A stretch of 64,000 nucleotides of DNA, taken from the NCBI GenBank assembly GCA_027491195.1, contig JAIXWQ010000010.1:1-64000 (forward strand), read 5' to 3'. Position 1 is the stretch's first letter. Each line of letters opens with the position of its first letter. The notes beneath the pieces were generated by a model that was not told the DNA's origin, searched no databases, and saw only the letters and a list, made by a program, of their open reading frames with translations. Shown here piece after piece: positions 36,638 to 44,577 of the stretch. A program made the translations under genes and the position numbers. This DNA is from Cytophagaceae bacterium. GTDB taxonomy: Bacteria > Bacteroidota > Bacteroidia > Cytophagales > Spirosomataceae.

Positions 36638-37680
36638 AGGTGTAAGATTTGGAAGCTTAAGTCCAAAATAATCTCGCGATCCGTTTCTGCACTACCAATT
36701 ACTCCCTTTACTTTCAAATCAGCATTTTTAATGGCCTCGATAATTCGAACCACTTTCGCTAAAGGATAATTTCTTGCCGCTGTCGTGTAATCTCGCACGA
36801 AATAAGGGTTCACACCGATAAGTTTTGAAATCTCGGCATCTGACACATTTCCCACATCATGTACCTGTAAGACTTTAGAAAAGAAGTTAAAAAGTAACAC
36901 CAGCATGGGTGCTGCTGGATTTTGCTTGGTATTTTCAGCAAAATGAAAAGCGATTTTCTGCGCTTTTTCGGTGTTGCGCAGGATGATAGCTTTTTGGAAC
37001 TCGAAATAATTGTATTCCCGGCTAATCCCGATGTATTTTTCTACCTCAGTAGACCCTACCTCAGAACCAGCAGGCACATTCACTACTAATTTATCGGCCT
37101 CGTGCGCCATGCGAGATAAATCTGCACCTACATAAGAAACCATCAATTCGACTGTGGAAGGCTGGATTTTGATCCCTCTTTGGCCTAAATAATCCACTAA
37201 CCAAGCCCCTAACTTATCCTCCGAAACCTTTTTCGAAGTAACGATAACTCCGTACTTCACCAGGGCAGAAAACACCTTAGACTTATCCGAAAGCAAGGAT
37301 TTCACCGTTAATACCAGCAGGGTAGAGGGCGTCGGATTTGCACAATACTCTTCCCAAACCTTCAAATCATCCTCCTTACTCTTCGCATTTTCCTTTGCCT
37401 TCGCCATCGCCTCGATAAAGGCAGCCTCCTTCACAATGACCACCTGACGCTCCGCCATCATCGGATATCGACGCGCCGTGGCAATGATAGCACCGAGACT
37501 ATGATCTTTTCCAAAAAGCACAAATTGATTAAAACTCTGCTGATCCTCTGGCAACACCTGCTTTTCAAAAGCATCCACTAATTGATCAATTAGGTAGGGC
37601 TCATCGCCATGCAACAAATAAATAGGAGCCAGTTTTTTCTGCTTTATATCCTTTAAAACCTCAGAAGCGCTTTGTTGCAT
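36634..37680 (-). CDS. holA: DNA polymerase III delta subunit
   Basis: 348 aa, the length of HolA. The N-terminal P-loop-like region APIYLLHGDEPYLIDQLVDAFE, RYPMMAERQVVIVKEA and the later ISREYNYFEFQKAI with C-terminal helical collar domain are characteristic. Delta opens the beta clamp within the clamp loader. A -7-like TATTTTTG lies on the minus strand at 37705-37698, without a clear -33. Confidence 0.92.
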   Translation of the reverse strand: MQQSASEVLKDIKQKKLAPIYLLHGDEPYLIDQLVDAFEKQVLPEDQQSFNQFVLFGKDHSLGAIIATARRYPMMAERQVVIVKEAAFIEAMAKAKENAKSKEDDLKVWEEYCANPTPSTLLVLTVKSLLSDKSKVFSALVKYGVIVTSKKVSEDKLGAWLVDYLGQRGIKIQPSTVELMVSYVGADLSRMAHEADKLVVNVPAGSEVGSTEVEKYIGISREYNYFEFQKAIILRNTEKAQKIAFHFAENTKQNPAAPMLVLLFNFFSKVLQVHDVGNVSDAEISKLIGVNPYFVRDYTTAARNYPLAKVVRIIEAIKNADLKVKGVIGSAETDREIILDLSFQILHL

Positions 37681-37697
37681 GTGTAAATTAATTTAAA

Positions 37698-37705
37698 CAA
37701 AAATA
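37698..37705 (-). promoter_or_regulatory. Possible -7 element for holA
   Basis: TATTTTTG on the minus strand fits TAnnTTTG and stands 17 bp ahead of the holA ATG. No -33 at the right distance. Confidence 0.35.
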
Positions 37706-37747
37706 GGTAAAACCAAAGGGATGGAAAAATATCTCAAGTATTTCCCG

Positions 37748-37755
37748 TAGGTTTG
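37748..37755 (+). promoter_or_regulatory. Possible -7 element for the SlyD-like gene
   Basis: TAGGTTTG matches TAnnTTTG, 21 bp before the ATG at 37777. The -33 element is not recognisable. Confidence 0.4.
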
Positions 37756-37776
37756 CAGGCAAAAAAAAGCTCAAAT

Positions 37777-38289
37777 ATGCCAATTGCACAAAATAACGTT
37801 GTATTCATCTCTTACCAATTAGCTTTCCCAGACGAAAACGGACAACCAGATGTGGTTGAAATCGTGGACGAAAAAGAGCCAATGGTATTCATTCACGGTC
37901 TTAGCGGTCTTCCAGAAGCGTTTGAAAAGAACCTTTTGGGCTTAAACGAAGGCGACACTTTCGATTTCAGCATCTCCGCTGAGGACGCATACGGTAACGT
38001 AGATCCTAATGCGATCATCCAATTACCTAAATCTATCTTCCAAGCAGAAGGTCAAACAGCAGACGATATCCTACAAATCGGAAACTTCATCCCGATGACA
38101 GACGACCAAGGAAACCGCATGCAAGGTTTAGTCGTAGCCATCGAAGGAGAATCAGTTACTATGGACTTTAATCACCCATTAGCTGAGAAAACCTTGATGT
38201 TCCAAGGAAAGATCTTAAAAATCAGAGAAGCTACTCCAGAAGAAATCGCTCACGGCCACGTGCACGGTGAGGGTGGGGTGCATCATTAA
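37777..38289 (+). CDS. FKBP-type peptidyl-prolyl isomerase, SlyD-like
   Basis: 170 aa from ATG 37777; a TTG at 37753 lies in the promoter element and was rejected. FKBP core VVFISYQLAF, PMVFIHGLSGLPEAFEKNLLGLNEGD with the insert-in-flap domain and DFNHPLAEKTLMFQGKI are the SlyD pattern. The tail HGHVHGEGGVHH is His-rich and may bind Ni or other metals. Folding helper in the cytoplasm, possibly metal related. Confidence 0.9.
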   Translation: MPIAQNNVVFISYQLAFPDENGQPDVVEIVDEKEPMVFIHGLSGLPEAFEKNLLGLNEGDTFDFSISAEDAYGNVDPNAIIQLPKSIFQAEGQTADDILQIGNFIPMTDDQGNRMQGLVVAIEGESVTMDFNHPLAEKTLMFQGKILKIREATPEEIAHGHVHGEGGVHH

Positions 38290-38302
38290 AAACATAGATT
38301 AT

Positions 38303-38320
38303 AATGAATAAAGAATAAAG
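38303..38320. repeat. Heptad array D1 (AATGAAT/AAAGAAT)
   Basis: AATGAAT, AAAGAAT, AAAG: 7-bp phased units 13 bp behind the SlyD-like stop. They are the reverse-complement type of array D2 at 38416. Confidence 0.7.
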
Positions 38321-38371
38321 GTCGATTCGCCTACGGCGATGAGTATATGAAATGTTTTATTACTAAAATCA

Positions 38372-38406
38372 TCAAAAAAGGGATCGAAATTTGATCCCTT
38401 TTTTGA
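38372..38406. terminator. Strong bidirectional terminator
   Basis: Fourteen-bp stem (TCAAAAAAGGGATC/GATCCCTTTTTTGA) with a 7-nt loop between the convergent SlyD-like and dCMP deaminase genes; A and T runs serve both directions. Confidence 0.9.
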
Positions 38407-38415
38407 TTCCACCGT

Positions 38416-38443
38416 TATTCTTTATGCTTTATGCTCTATGCTT
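38416..38443. repeat. Heptad array D2 (TATTCTT/TATGCTT) reaching the dCMP deaminase stop
   Basis: TATTCTT, TATGCTT, TATGCTC, TATGCTT. The last T is the first base of the complementary TTA that encodes the TAA stop of the minus-strand deaminase gene. Units are identical in type to the end of array B. Confidence 0.88.
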
Positions 38444-38910
38444 TAAGAAGATTGAAGATCCGCATAAGCCACCACTTCCACCCCAAACTTCCTCAAGAAA
38501 TCAACCCCCTCATCCGAAGCCAAGCCTTTATAAGCCGCATAGGAATTCAAGAAGATCACTTTTTTGATTTTCATGCTGTAAATAATACGGGCACAGGAAA
38601 TGCAAGGGGATAGGGTCACGTAAATGGTAGATCCTTCGACAGATACTCCATTTTTAGAAGCGTATAAAATCGCATTTTGCTCTGCGTGCAAGGCAAGTGA
38701 ACAACTTCCTTTGGAATCGCGAGGGCAACCCTCTTCGCCAAATTCATCATCACAATTGTGGGTTCCTGCTGGTGGACCGTTATAACCGATGGAAATAATA
38801 CGGGTATCCTTTGTTAATACGCAACCCACTTGAGCGCGGGTGCAATGAGAACGAAGCGCCAGATTCTGAGCCAGTTCCATAAAAATTACATCAAACGAGG
38901 GCTTGTTCAT
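38443..38910 (-). CDS. dCMP deaminase (ComEB family)
   Basis: 155 aa from ATG at 38910 (an upstream ATG at 38916 adds two residues). Cytidine/deoxycytidylate deaminase zinc motif HAEQNAI and PCISCARII, plus NGPPAGTHNCDDEFGEEGCPRDSKGSCSLALHAEQNA typical of dCMP deaminase. Converts dCMP to dUMP for dTMP synthesis. The start directly follows the U-tract of the tRNA-Met terminator. Confidence 0.9.
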   Translation of the reverse strand: MNKPSFDVIFMELAQNLALRSHCTRAQVGCVLTKDTRIISIGYNGPPAGTHNCDDEFGEEGCPRDSKGSCSLALHAEQNAILYASKNGVSVEGSTIYVTLSPCISCARIIYSMKIKKVIFLNSYAAYKGLASDEGVDFLRKFGVEVVAYADLQSS

Positions 38911-38916
38911 AGGCAT

Positions 38917-38939
38917 AAAAAAATCCCATAAAGGGATTT
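38917..38939 (-). terminator. Terminator of tRNA-Met abutting the deaminase start
   Basis: On the minus strand AAATCCC pairs with GGGATTT around a 5-nt loop, followed by a T-run that ends at 38917, directly next to the ATG at 38916 or 6 bp from the ATG at 38910. Confidence 0.8.
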
Positions 38940-38943
38940 CTAG

Positions 38944-39017
38944 TAGCGGGGAGCAGAATCGAACTGCCGACCTTTGGGTTATGAATCCAACGCTCTAACC
39001 ATCTGAGCTACCCCGCC
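38944..39017 (-). tRNA. tRNA-Met (anticodon CAT)
   Basis: 74 nt on the minus strand. Acceptor GGCGGGG/CCCCGCT with a G-U first pair, D-arm AGCTCAGATGGTTAGAGC, anticodon loop TTCATAA, T-arm GGCAGTTCGATTCTGCT, discriminator A; CCA not encoded. The pair closing the anticodon loop would be A-C. The anticodon CAT could also be read as Ile-CAU after modification, but the body looks like elongator Met. The 1-72 pair is G-U, not the unpaired base of initiator tRNA. Confidence 0.88.
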
Positions 39018-39028
39018 AAATTATGGTG

Positions 39029-39060
39029 CAAAGGTAAGCGTTCCGTCCGTAGAACACAAA
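39029..39060 (-). promoter_or_regulatory. Promoter of tRNA-Met (TTTG-N20-TACCTTTG)
   Basis: Minus strand: TTTG at 39060-39057, 20-bp spacer, TACCTTTG at 39036-39029. The start should lie a few bases from the tRNA 5' end at 39017. Confidence 0.8.
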
Positions 39061-39078
39061 TATTTTCACAATACTTAT

Positions 39079-39124
39079 TAATTTTGCACAGGATTTGGGA
39101 TTTAGCCCAGAGTTAATACCTTTG
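39079..39124 (+). promoter_or_regulatory. Two plus-strand promoters ahead of the START gene
   Basis: TAATTTTG at 39079-39086 is an isolated -7 match. The better element is TTTG at 39094-39097, a 19-bp spacer and TACCTTTG at 39117-39124, about 41 bp before the ATG at 39165. Divergent from the tRNA-Met promoter. Confidence 0.7.
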
Positions 39125-39164
39125 TTCACAGGTAGTTTTACAGGTAATTTAATCCGCAGTCAAT

Positions 39165-39557
39165 ATGTCACAAACTCCTTACACGTTTGAATATGAGTTA
39201 AAAGCGTCGCCTAAGGTGCTTTTCCCTTATTTAAGTAGTCCATCTGGATTACAACAATGGTTTGCTGACAAGGTGATTGTTCGCGGTAGCTCAGAATTAC
39301 ACTTTTACTGGGATAATGAAAATCATCCTGCCTTAGTTCTGCCAGCAAAGGCGAATAAATCTGTCAAATTTGACTTCAAAAGAGGCGATTCAGAACCGGG
39401 TAAGCACATTATTGAGATGAGCTTGGATGTCAGTGAGATTTCGAACACGACTTATTTGACAATTATTGATGGAGCATCTACCTTCAAAACGGACGCAGAT
39501 GCAGCCGAATTATGGGATTATTTAATCGACAAACTGAAAGAAATAGTAGGGAGCTAG
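39165..39557 (+). CDS. START-like domain protein
   Basis: 130 aa with a single helix-grip (START/AHSA1-like) fold: FEYELKASPKVLFPYLSSPSGLQQWFADKV followed by a beta-rich section and a C-terminal helix AAELWDYLIDKLKEIV. The small Bacteroidota-specific START family has no assigned ligand. It stands 1 bp ahead of the LptF/G-like permease gene and is probably co-transcribed; a lipid-binding link to that transporter is only a possibility. Confidence 0.8.
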   Translation: MSQTPYTFEYELKASPKVLFPYLSSPSGLQQWFADKVIVRGSSELHFYWDNENHPALVLPAKANKSVKFDFKRGDSEPGKHIIEMSLDVSEISNTTYLTIIDGASTFKTDADAAELWDYLIDKLKEIVGS

Positions 39558-39558
39558 G

Positions 39559-40998
39559 ATGCGTAAGATTGATAAATTAGTACTTCAGGCGTTTTTTGGT
39601 CCATTTTCTTTGACACTTCTCGTTGTCATTTTTATTTTCCTATTGCGTTTAGTGTTGTTTTACTTTGCTGATTTGTTTGGCAAAGACTTAGGTGCGTTTG
39701 TCTACGTAGAACTGTTTTTCTATTTCTCTTTAATTACGATTCCGCTGGCGCTTCCTTTGGCGGTTTTATTATCCTCACTAATGACTTTCGGAAAATTAGG
39801 GGAGAATTTCGAATTAACGGCCTTGAAAAGTGCGGGTATCTCCATTTTTCGAATCATGCGGCCCATTTTAGTGTCAACTGTATTCCTGAGTCTCTTCATG
39901 TTTTGGTTTATGAATGTGGCTCTGCCTTGGGCAAACATCAAAGGATGGAGTTTACTTTATGATATCAAGACGACAAAAACGACTTTAAATATCAAGGAGG
40001 GCATTTTTTACACGGATTTGACCGGTTATTCCATTAAAGTAGGGAAGAAGTACCCGGATAATAAATCCTTGAAAAATCTGATTATCTATGATCACACGAA
40101 CAATGATGGGAACCGCCATGTGACCTTGGCAGATTCTGCCTTGATGTATACGATCCTGAATAAGCGGTATTTAGTCTTTGAATTGTTTAATGGGAAGGAC
40201 TATTTGGAGGATGCGGATCAAGGATCGGTGGTGAATCCGACCGAATTAGCCGTACATGATTTTAAGAAAAGTAAGGTGGTGATGTCTTTGGCGGTTTTTG
40301 ATCTCCAAAAAACGGATGAACAACAATTCGCTCACCACGAGATTATGCGCAACAACAATCAATTAGCTGATGATGCTGATTCATTGCAAAACACAATTAG
40401 CGTCGTTAAAAAGGGCTTTTTCAAATCTACTGCTTCTAATTTTCTGTACCAGGTAACACCGGTAAAGAAAACCATTCAGTTTTTCAAACAGACAGATTGG
40501 ATTAAACCTCGCCTAAAGAAGGGATTAGCGGCTAAAAATCCCGTGCCTTTTGATCTAGCATCGCAACAGGCGAAAAATATGATTACCGCCGGTGAGACGA
40601 ATAAAGCGATTTTAGAGGACTATGAATCTAAATTGAATAAGACGAATCTAGAATGGCACCACAAGTTTACGAATGCCATTGCTATCCTAGTGATGTTCTT
40701 GATCGGTGCGCCCTTAGGTGCTATTATTAAGAAAGGTGGATTTGGTGTGCCGGTCGTAGTGGCGGTTTCTTTCTTCATCTTATTATATATACTTACTCAG
40801 CAAGGAGATAAGATGGCCAAAGAAGGTGCTTTGATCCTCCAAGTAGGAGCGTGGCTGGCTAATGCCGTTTTGGCATTAATCGGTGCTTACTTCCTGAAGA
40901 TCGCTCTGGCCGATTCTCGCTTGTTTGAAACAGACTTCTATAAGGTGGTTTGGGACAGATTAAAAAGCAAACTGGTTAGCACAAAAACAGCAGCTTAA
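39559..40998 (+). CDS. LptF/LptG family permease
   Basis: 479 aa. Six membrane helices: three at the N terminus (about 10-120, with LALPLAVLLSSLMTFGKLGENFELTALKSAGIS) and three at the C terminus (about 365-455), separated by a large periplasmic jellyroll insertion. LPS-export permeases of the LptBFG complex have this layout; Bacteroidota often carry one YjgP/YjgQ-like gene that cannot be named F or G. The long middle insertion with helical HHEIMRNNNQLADDADS is unlike the E. coli proteins. Ends 74 bp before rpsO. Confidence 0.88.
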   Translation: MRKIDKLVLQAFFGPFSLTLLVVIFIFLLRLVLFYFADLFGKDLGAFVYVELFFYFSLITIPLALPLAVLLSSLMTFGKLGENFELTALKSAGISIFRIMRPILVSTVFLSLFMFWFMNVALPWANIKGWSLLYDIKTTKTTLNIKEGIFYTDLTGYSIKVGKKYPDNKSLKNLIIYDHTNNDGNRHVTLADSALMYTILNKRYLVFELFNGKDYLEDADQGSVVNPTELAVHDFKKSKVVMSLAVFDLQKTDEQQFAHHEIMRNNNQLADDADSLQNTISVVKKGFFKSTASNFLYQVTPVKKTIQFFKQTDWIKPRLKKGLAAKNPVPFDLASQQAKNMITAGETNKAILEDYESKLNKTNLEWHHKFTNAIAILVMFLIGAPLGAIIKKGGFGVPVVVAVSFFILLYILTQQGDKMAKEGALILQVGAWLANAVLALIGAYFLKIALADSRLFETDFYKVVWDRLKSKLVSTKTAA

Positions 40999-41003
40999 TT
41001 CGC

Positions 41004-41034
41004 TTGCTTATTCGTAATAAAAAGAGTACTTTTG
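41004..41034 (+). promoter_or_regulatory. Promoter of rpsO (TTG-N20-TACTTTTG)
   Basis: TTG at 41004-41006, 20-bp spacer and TACTTTTG at 41027-41034, 38 bp before the rpsO ATG. Consensus Bacteroidota housekeeping promoter. Confidence 0.85.
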
Positions 41035-41072
41035 CAAATTCAATAATTATTTTAACTTAAAACTGGTAAAAG

Positions 41073-41348
41073 ATGTATTTGTCACCTGAGAAAAAACAAG
41101 AAATTTTCGAAGCAAAAGGTAAAGCAAAGTCTAAGATCGATACTGGTTCTGCTGAGTCGCAAATTGCGTTATTCACGTACAGAATCAATCACTTGACTGA
41201 GCACCTTAAGAAAAACAAGAAAGACCACAGCACACGCTTAGGACTTTTGAAATTAGTAGGTAAGCGTCGTAGCTTATTAGATTACTTAACTCGTACTGAT
41301 ATCTCACGTTACCGTGCGATCATCGCGGAATTAGGTATTCGTAAATAA
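41073..41348 (+). CDS. rpsO: 30S ribosomal protein S15
   Basis: 91 aa, standard S15 length. [48 protein letters not shown] with the RNA-binding RR/YL segment is the family signature. Binds 16S rRNA early in 30S assembly. Followed by its own terminator and then pnp, the order also found in E. coli. Confidence 0.98.
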   Translation: MYLSPEKKQEIFEAKGKAKSKIDTGSAESQIALFTYRINHLTEHLKKNKKDHSTRLGLLKLVGKRRSLLDYLTRTDISRYRAIIAELGIRK

Positions 41349-41356
41349 TAAAAAAA

Positions 41357-41384
41357 GGGCTTCATTTCGATGGAGCCCTCTTTT
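41357..41384 (+). terminator. Terminator after rpsO
   Basis: GGGCTTCAT pairs with ATGGAGCCC (one G-U) around a TTCG tetraloop, followed by TCTTTT. Confidence 0.88.
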
Positions 41385-41401
41385 ATTCCCCCGCTGTAAA
41401 C

Positions 41402-41446
41402 GTTTGAATCGTTCAAACAAAACTTAAATCACGCGAGGTTGCGTGA
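41402..41446 (+). promoter_or_regulatory. Two hairpins in the pnp leader
   Basis: GTTTGAA-TCG-TTCAAAC (41402-41418) and TCACGC-GAGGTT-GCGTGA (41429-41446) are both perfect. They precede the pnp ATG (41464) with no T-run, so they look like mRNA structures and not terminators. Similar leader stems control pnp by autoregulation in E. coli; that mechanism here is inference. Confidence 0.5.
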
Positions 41447-41463
41447 AATTTATTCAAAAACGT

Positions 41464-43617
41464 ATGTCATTTAACATCATTACAAAGCATATTTCGATGC
41501 CAGACGGCAAAGAAGTCTCGATTGAAACAGGCAAATTAGCCAAGCAAGCGGACGGAGCTGTCGTTATTAAGTCAGGAAATATGATGTTGTTAGCTACTGT
41601 AGTGGCTAACAAGGAGGCCAAAGAAGGAGTAGATTTCCTTCCTTTATCAGTAGACTATCAAGAAAAATTTGCGTCTAACGGACGTATCCCAGGATCTTTC
41701 TTAAAAAGAGAGGCTCGCCTTTCTGATTATGAGATTTTGATCTCTCGTTTAGTAGACCGCGCTTTGCGCCCTACTTTCCCAGACGATTACCACGCAGATG
41801 TTCAAGTTTTAATCAACTTGATTTCAGCAGATTCAGAAGTATTACCAGATGCATTTGTCGGTTTAGCGGCAGCTGCAGCTTTGGCCGTATCAGATATCCC
41901 ATTCAATGGTCCTATCTCTGAGGTTCGCGTAGCGAAAATCAACGGTGAATATAAAGTAAACCCAAGCGTAAGCGAATTAGCAGGTGCTTCCTTAGAATTA
42001 ATCGTTGCGGCTAACGAAAACGACATTCTTATGGTAGAAGGTGAAGGAGACGAAGTTTCTGAAACGGAGATGCTAGAGGCTTTACGTATTGCTCACGACG
42101 CTATCAAATTACAATGTAAAGCATTGAACGAATTGACAGTAGCTTGTGGCAAGACTGAAAAGCGCGTTTACTCACACGAAACACACGACGAAGAGTTGCG
42201 TGCTGAATTGTGGAAAAACTACTACGAGAAGTATTTAGCGGTAGCTAAATTAGCCAACCCGAAGAAAGACGAGCGTAAAGCTGGTTTCAAGGCAATCGTA
42301 GACGAATTTATCGCTTCTCTTCCTGAAGATCACACGGTGAACATCGGTTTAGCGAAGCATTATTTACACGATATCGAAAAAGAAGCAGCTCGTCAATTAG
42401 TATTGCAAGAGCGCTACCGTTTAGATGGTCGTAAATTGAATGAAATCCGTCAAATCACGTGTGAAGTAGATTATTTACCTACACCACACGGTTCGTCTGT
42501 TTTCACTCGTGGTGAAACTCAATCATTAACTACTGTTACTTTAGGTACGAAAATGGATGAGCAAATCATCGATCAACCGATGACACAAGGGTACAACAAA
42601 TTTATGTTGCACTACAACTTCCCAGGCTTCTCTACAGGTGAGGTTAAACCAAACCGTGGGGTAGGTCGTCGTGAAGTAGGTCACGGAAACTTAGCGATGC
42701 GTGCGATTAAGAAGGTTTTACCTAAAATGGAAGACTTCCCTTACACACTTCGTATCGTTTCTGATATCCTAGAATCAAATGGTTCGTCTTCAATGGCAAC
42801 AGTTTGTGCAGGTACTTTAGCTTTAATGGACGCAGGTGTAAAAATCAAAGCGCCAGTTTCAGGTATCGCGATGGGATTAATTTCTGATTCAAAAACAGGT
42901 AAATACGCCGTATTATCTGATATCTTAGGTGATGAAGATCACTTAGGCGATATGGACTTCAAAGTAACGGGTACTGAAAACGGTATCACGGCTTGCCAAA
43001 TGGACATCAAAGTTCAAGGTTTATCTTACGAAGTTTTAGCAGAAGCTCTTTCTCAAGCGAAAGAAGGTCGTTTACACATCTTAAACGAGATGAAGAAGGC
43101 GATTCCTGCCGTTAGAGAAGATTTCAAACCTCAAACTCCTCGTGCAACGGTTATCAAGATTATGAAAGACCAGATTGGATCGGTAATCGGACCAGGTGGT
43201 AAAGTAGTTCAAGATATCCAAAAGCAATCAGGTGCTACGGTTACGATTGAAGAAAAAGAAGATGGTGGATACGTAAGTATCTTCTCTTCAAACGGAGATG
43301 CGATGGCGAAAGCGGTTAGCATGGTTCGTGGAATCGTTACTTTACCAGAGGTAGGTGAGATTTACGAAGGAAAAGTGAAGAATATTCAAGCATTCGGAGC
43401 GTTCGTGGAATTTTTACCGGGTAAAGATGGTTTATTACATATCTCTGAGATTTCATGGGATCGCATCGACACGATGGACGGTGTTTTCAAAGAAGGAGAT
43501 AAAGTAAAGGTTAAATTAGTCGAAGTAGATAAGAAAACGGGCAAATTCCGTTTATCTGCTAAGGTTCTTTTACCTAAGCCAGAAAAACCAGAGGCTCCAG
43601 CTGCATCAGCTGAATAA
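41464..43617 (+). CDS. pnp: Polyribonucleotide nucleotidyltransferase
   Basis: About 717 aa from ATG 41464; an upstream in-frame GTG (41443) falls in a leader hairpin and was rejected. Two RNase-PH domains ([40 protein letters not shown], then a second with [24 protein letters not shown] and [13 protein letters not shown]), a KH domain ([23 protein letters not shown]) and an S1 domain ([37 protein letters not shown]). Degrades RNA 3' to 5' phosphorolytically. Confidence 0.97.
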   Translation: MSFNIITKHISMPDGKEVSIETGKLAKQADGAVVIKSGNMMLLATVVANKEAKEGVDFLPLSVDYQEKFASNGRIPGSFLKREARLSDYEILISRLVDRALRPTFPDDYHADVQVLINLISADSEVLPDAFVGLAAAAALAVSDIPFNGPISEVRVAKINGEYKVNPSVSELAGASLELIVAANENDILMVEGEGDEVSETEMLEALRIAHDAIKLQCKALNELTVACGKTEKRVYSHETHDEELRAELWKNYYEKYLAVAKLANPKKDERKAGFKAIVDEFIASLPEDHTVNIGLAKHYLHDIEKEAARQLVLQERYRLDGRKLNEIRQITCEVDYLPTPHGSSVFTRGETQSLTTVTLGTKMDEQIIDQPMTQGYNKFMLHYNFPGFSTGEVKPNRGVGRREVGHGNLAMRAIKKVLPKMEDFPYTLRIVSDILESNGSSSMATVCAGTLALMDAGVKIKAPVSGIAMGLISDSKTGKYAVLSDILGDEDHLGDMDFKVTGTENGITACQMDIKVQGLSYEVLAEALSQAKEGRLHILNEMKKAIPAVREDFKPQTPRATVIKIMKDQIGSVIGPGGKVVQDIQKQSGATVTIEEKEDGGYVSIFSSNGDAMAKAVSMVRGIVTLPEVGEIYEGKVKNIQAFGAFVEFLPGKDGLLHISEISWDRIDTMDGVFKEGDKVKVKLVEVDKKTGKFRLSAKVLLPKPEKPEAPAASAE

Positions 43618-43631
43618 TAAAATGTTTATCC

Positions 43632-43660
43632 AAGCGTCGCGCATTCGTGCGTGACGCTTT
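43632..43660 (+). terminator. Hairpin after pnp, terminator-like
   Basis: A 12-bp stem AAGCGTCGCGCA/TGCGTGACGCTT (one G-U) with a TTCG loop, followed by a short T-tract (TCATTCT). Probably attenuates read-through into rpoD, which begins 20 bp on. Confidence 0.7.
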
Positions 43661-43679
43661 CATTCTGTTGTAAGATCTT

Positions 43680-44543
43680 ATGAGACAGCTAAAAATTAGC
43701 AAACAAATTACCAACAGGGAAAGTCAATCTCTAGACAAATACCTTCAAGAGATCGGTAAAGTCGATTTATTGACTCCGGATGAAGAGGTAATCCTAGCGC
43801 AGAAAATTCGCGATGGGGATCAATTGTCATTAGAGCGTTTAACGAAAGCGAACCTTCGTTTCGTGGTATCCGTTGCAAAACAATACCAAAACCAAGGTCT
43901 TAGCTTAGGTGACTTAATTAACGAAGGAAACTTAGGTTTGATCAAAGCGGCACAACGTTTTGATGAAACACGTGGTTTTAAATTTATTTCATACGCAGTT
44001 TGGTGGATTCGTCAATCGATCCTTCAAGCATTAGCGGAGCAATCTCGTATCGTACGTTTGCCATTAAACAGAGTAGGTTCTTTGAACAAGATTTCAAAAA
44101 CATTCTCTGAATTAGAGCAAAAGTTTGAGCGTGAGCCATCTCCAGAAGAATTAGCAGAGGTTTTAGAGATCTCTACGGGTGAGGTTGTAGATACGTTGAA
44201 GATTTCAGGTCGTCACGTTTCTATGGATGCACCATTCGTTCAAGGAGAGGAAAATTCGCTTTTAGACGTATTAGAGAACGATTCTGAAGACAAACCAGAT
44301 TCTGGTTTAATTAACGATTCACTTCGTCGTGAAGTACAACGCGCTTTATCTACCTTAACTCAACGTGAGGCAGATGTAGTTACCTTGTATTTCGGCTTAA
44401 ATGGCGAACATGCGATGACTTTAGAGGAGATCGGTGAGAAATTTAATTTAACTCGCGAGCGTGTGAGACAAATTAAAGAGAAAGCGATCCGTCGTTTACG
44501 ACACACTTCTCGAAGCAAAGCACTAAAAACATATCTTGGATAA
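43680..44543 (+). CDS. rpoD: Primary sigma factor
   Basis: 287 aa, the short form usual for Bacteroidota. Region 1.2 ([30 protein letters not shown]), 2.1-2.4 ([38 protein letters not shown] ... [15 protein letters not shown]), 3 and 4.2 ([29 protein letters not shown]) are complete; the acidic region 1.1 of E. coli RpoD is absent. It should recognise the TTTG/TAnnTTTG promoters seen in this window. Ends 4 bp before the terminator that abuts menD. Confidence 0.95.
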   Translation: MRQLKISKQITNRESQSLDKYLQEIGKVDLLTPDEEVILAQKIRDGDQLSLERLTKANLRFVVSVAKQYQNQGLSLGDLINEGNLGLIKAAQRFDETRGFKFISYAVWWIRQSILQALAEQSRIVRLPLNRVGSLNKISKTFSELEQKFEREPSPEELAEVLEISTGEVVDTLKISGRHVSMDAPFVQGEENSLLDVLENDSEDKPDSGLINDSLRREVQRALSTLTQREADVVTLYFGLNGEHAMTLEEIGEKFNLTRERVRQIKEKAIRRLRHTSRSKALKTYLG

Positions 44544-44548
44544 TTTTT

Positions 44549-44574
44549 AAAAGCCTCTTATGAGGCTTTTTTTT
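44549..44574 (+). terminator. Terminator of rpoD running into menD
   Basis: AAAAGCCTC pairs with GAGGCTTTT around TTAT, with T to 44574. The menD ATG at 44578 is 3 bp later. An ATG at 44560 lies inside the hairpin. Confidence 0.88.
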
Positions 44575-44577
44575 GCT

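Noticed and set aside
44560-44577. menD start at the first ATG
   Set aside because: That ATG lies in the rpoD terminator stem; the conserved protein begins at 44578.
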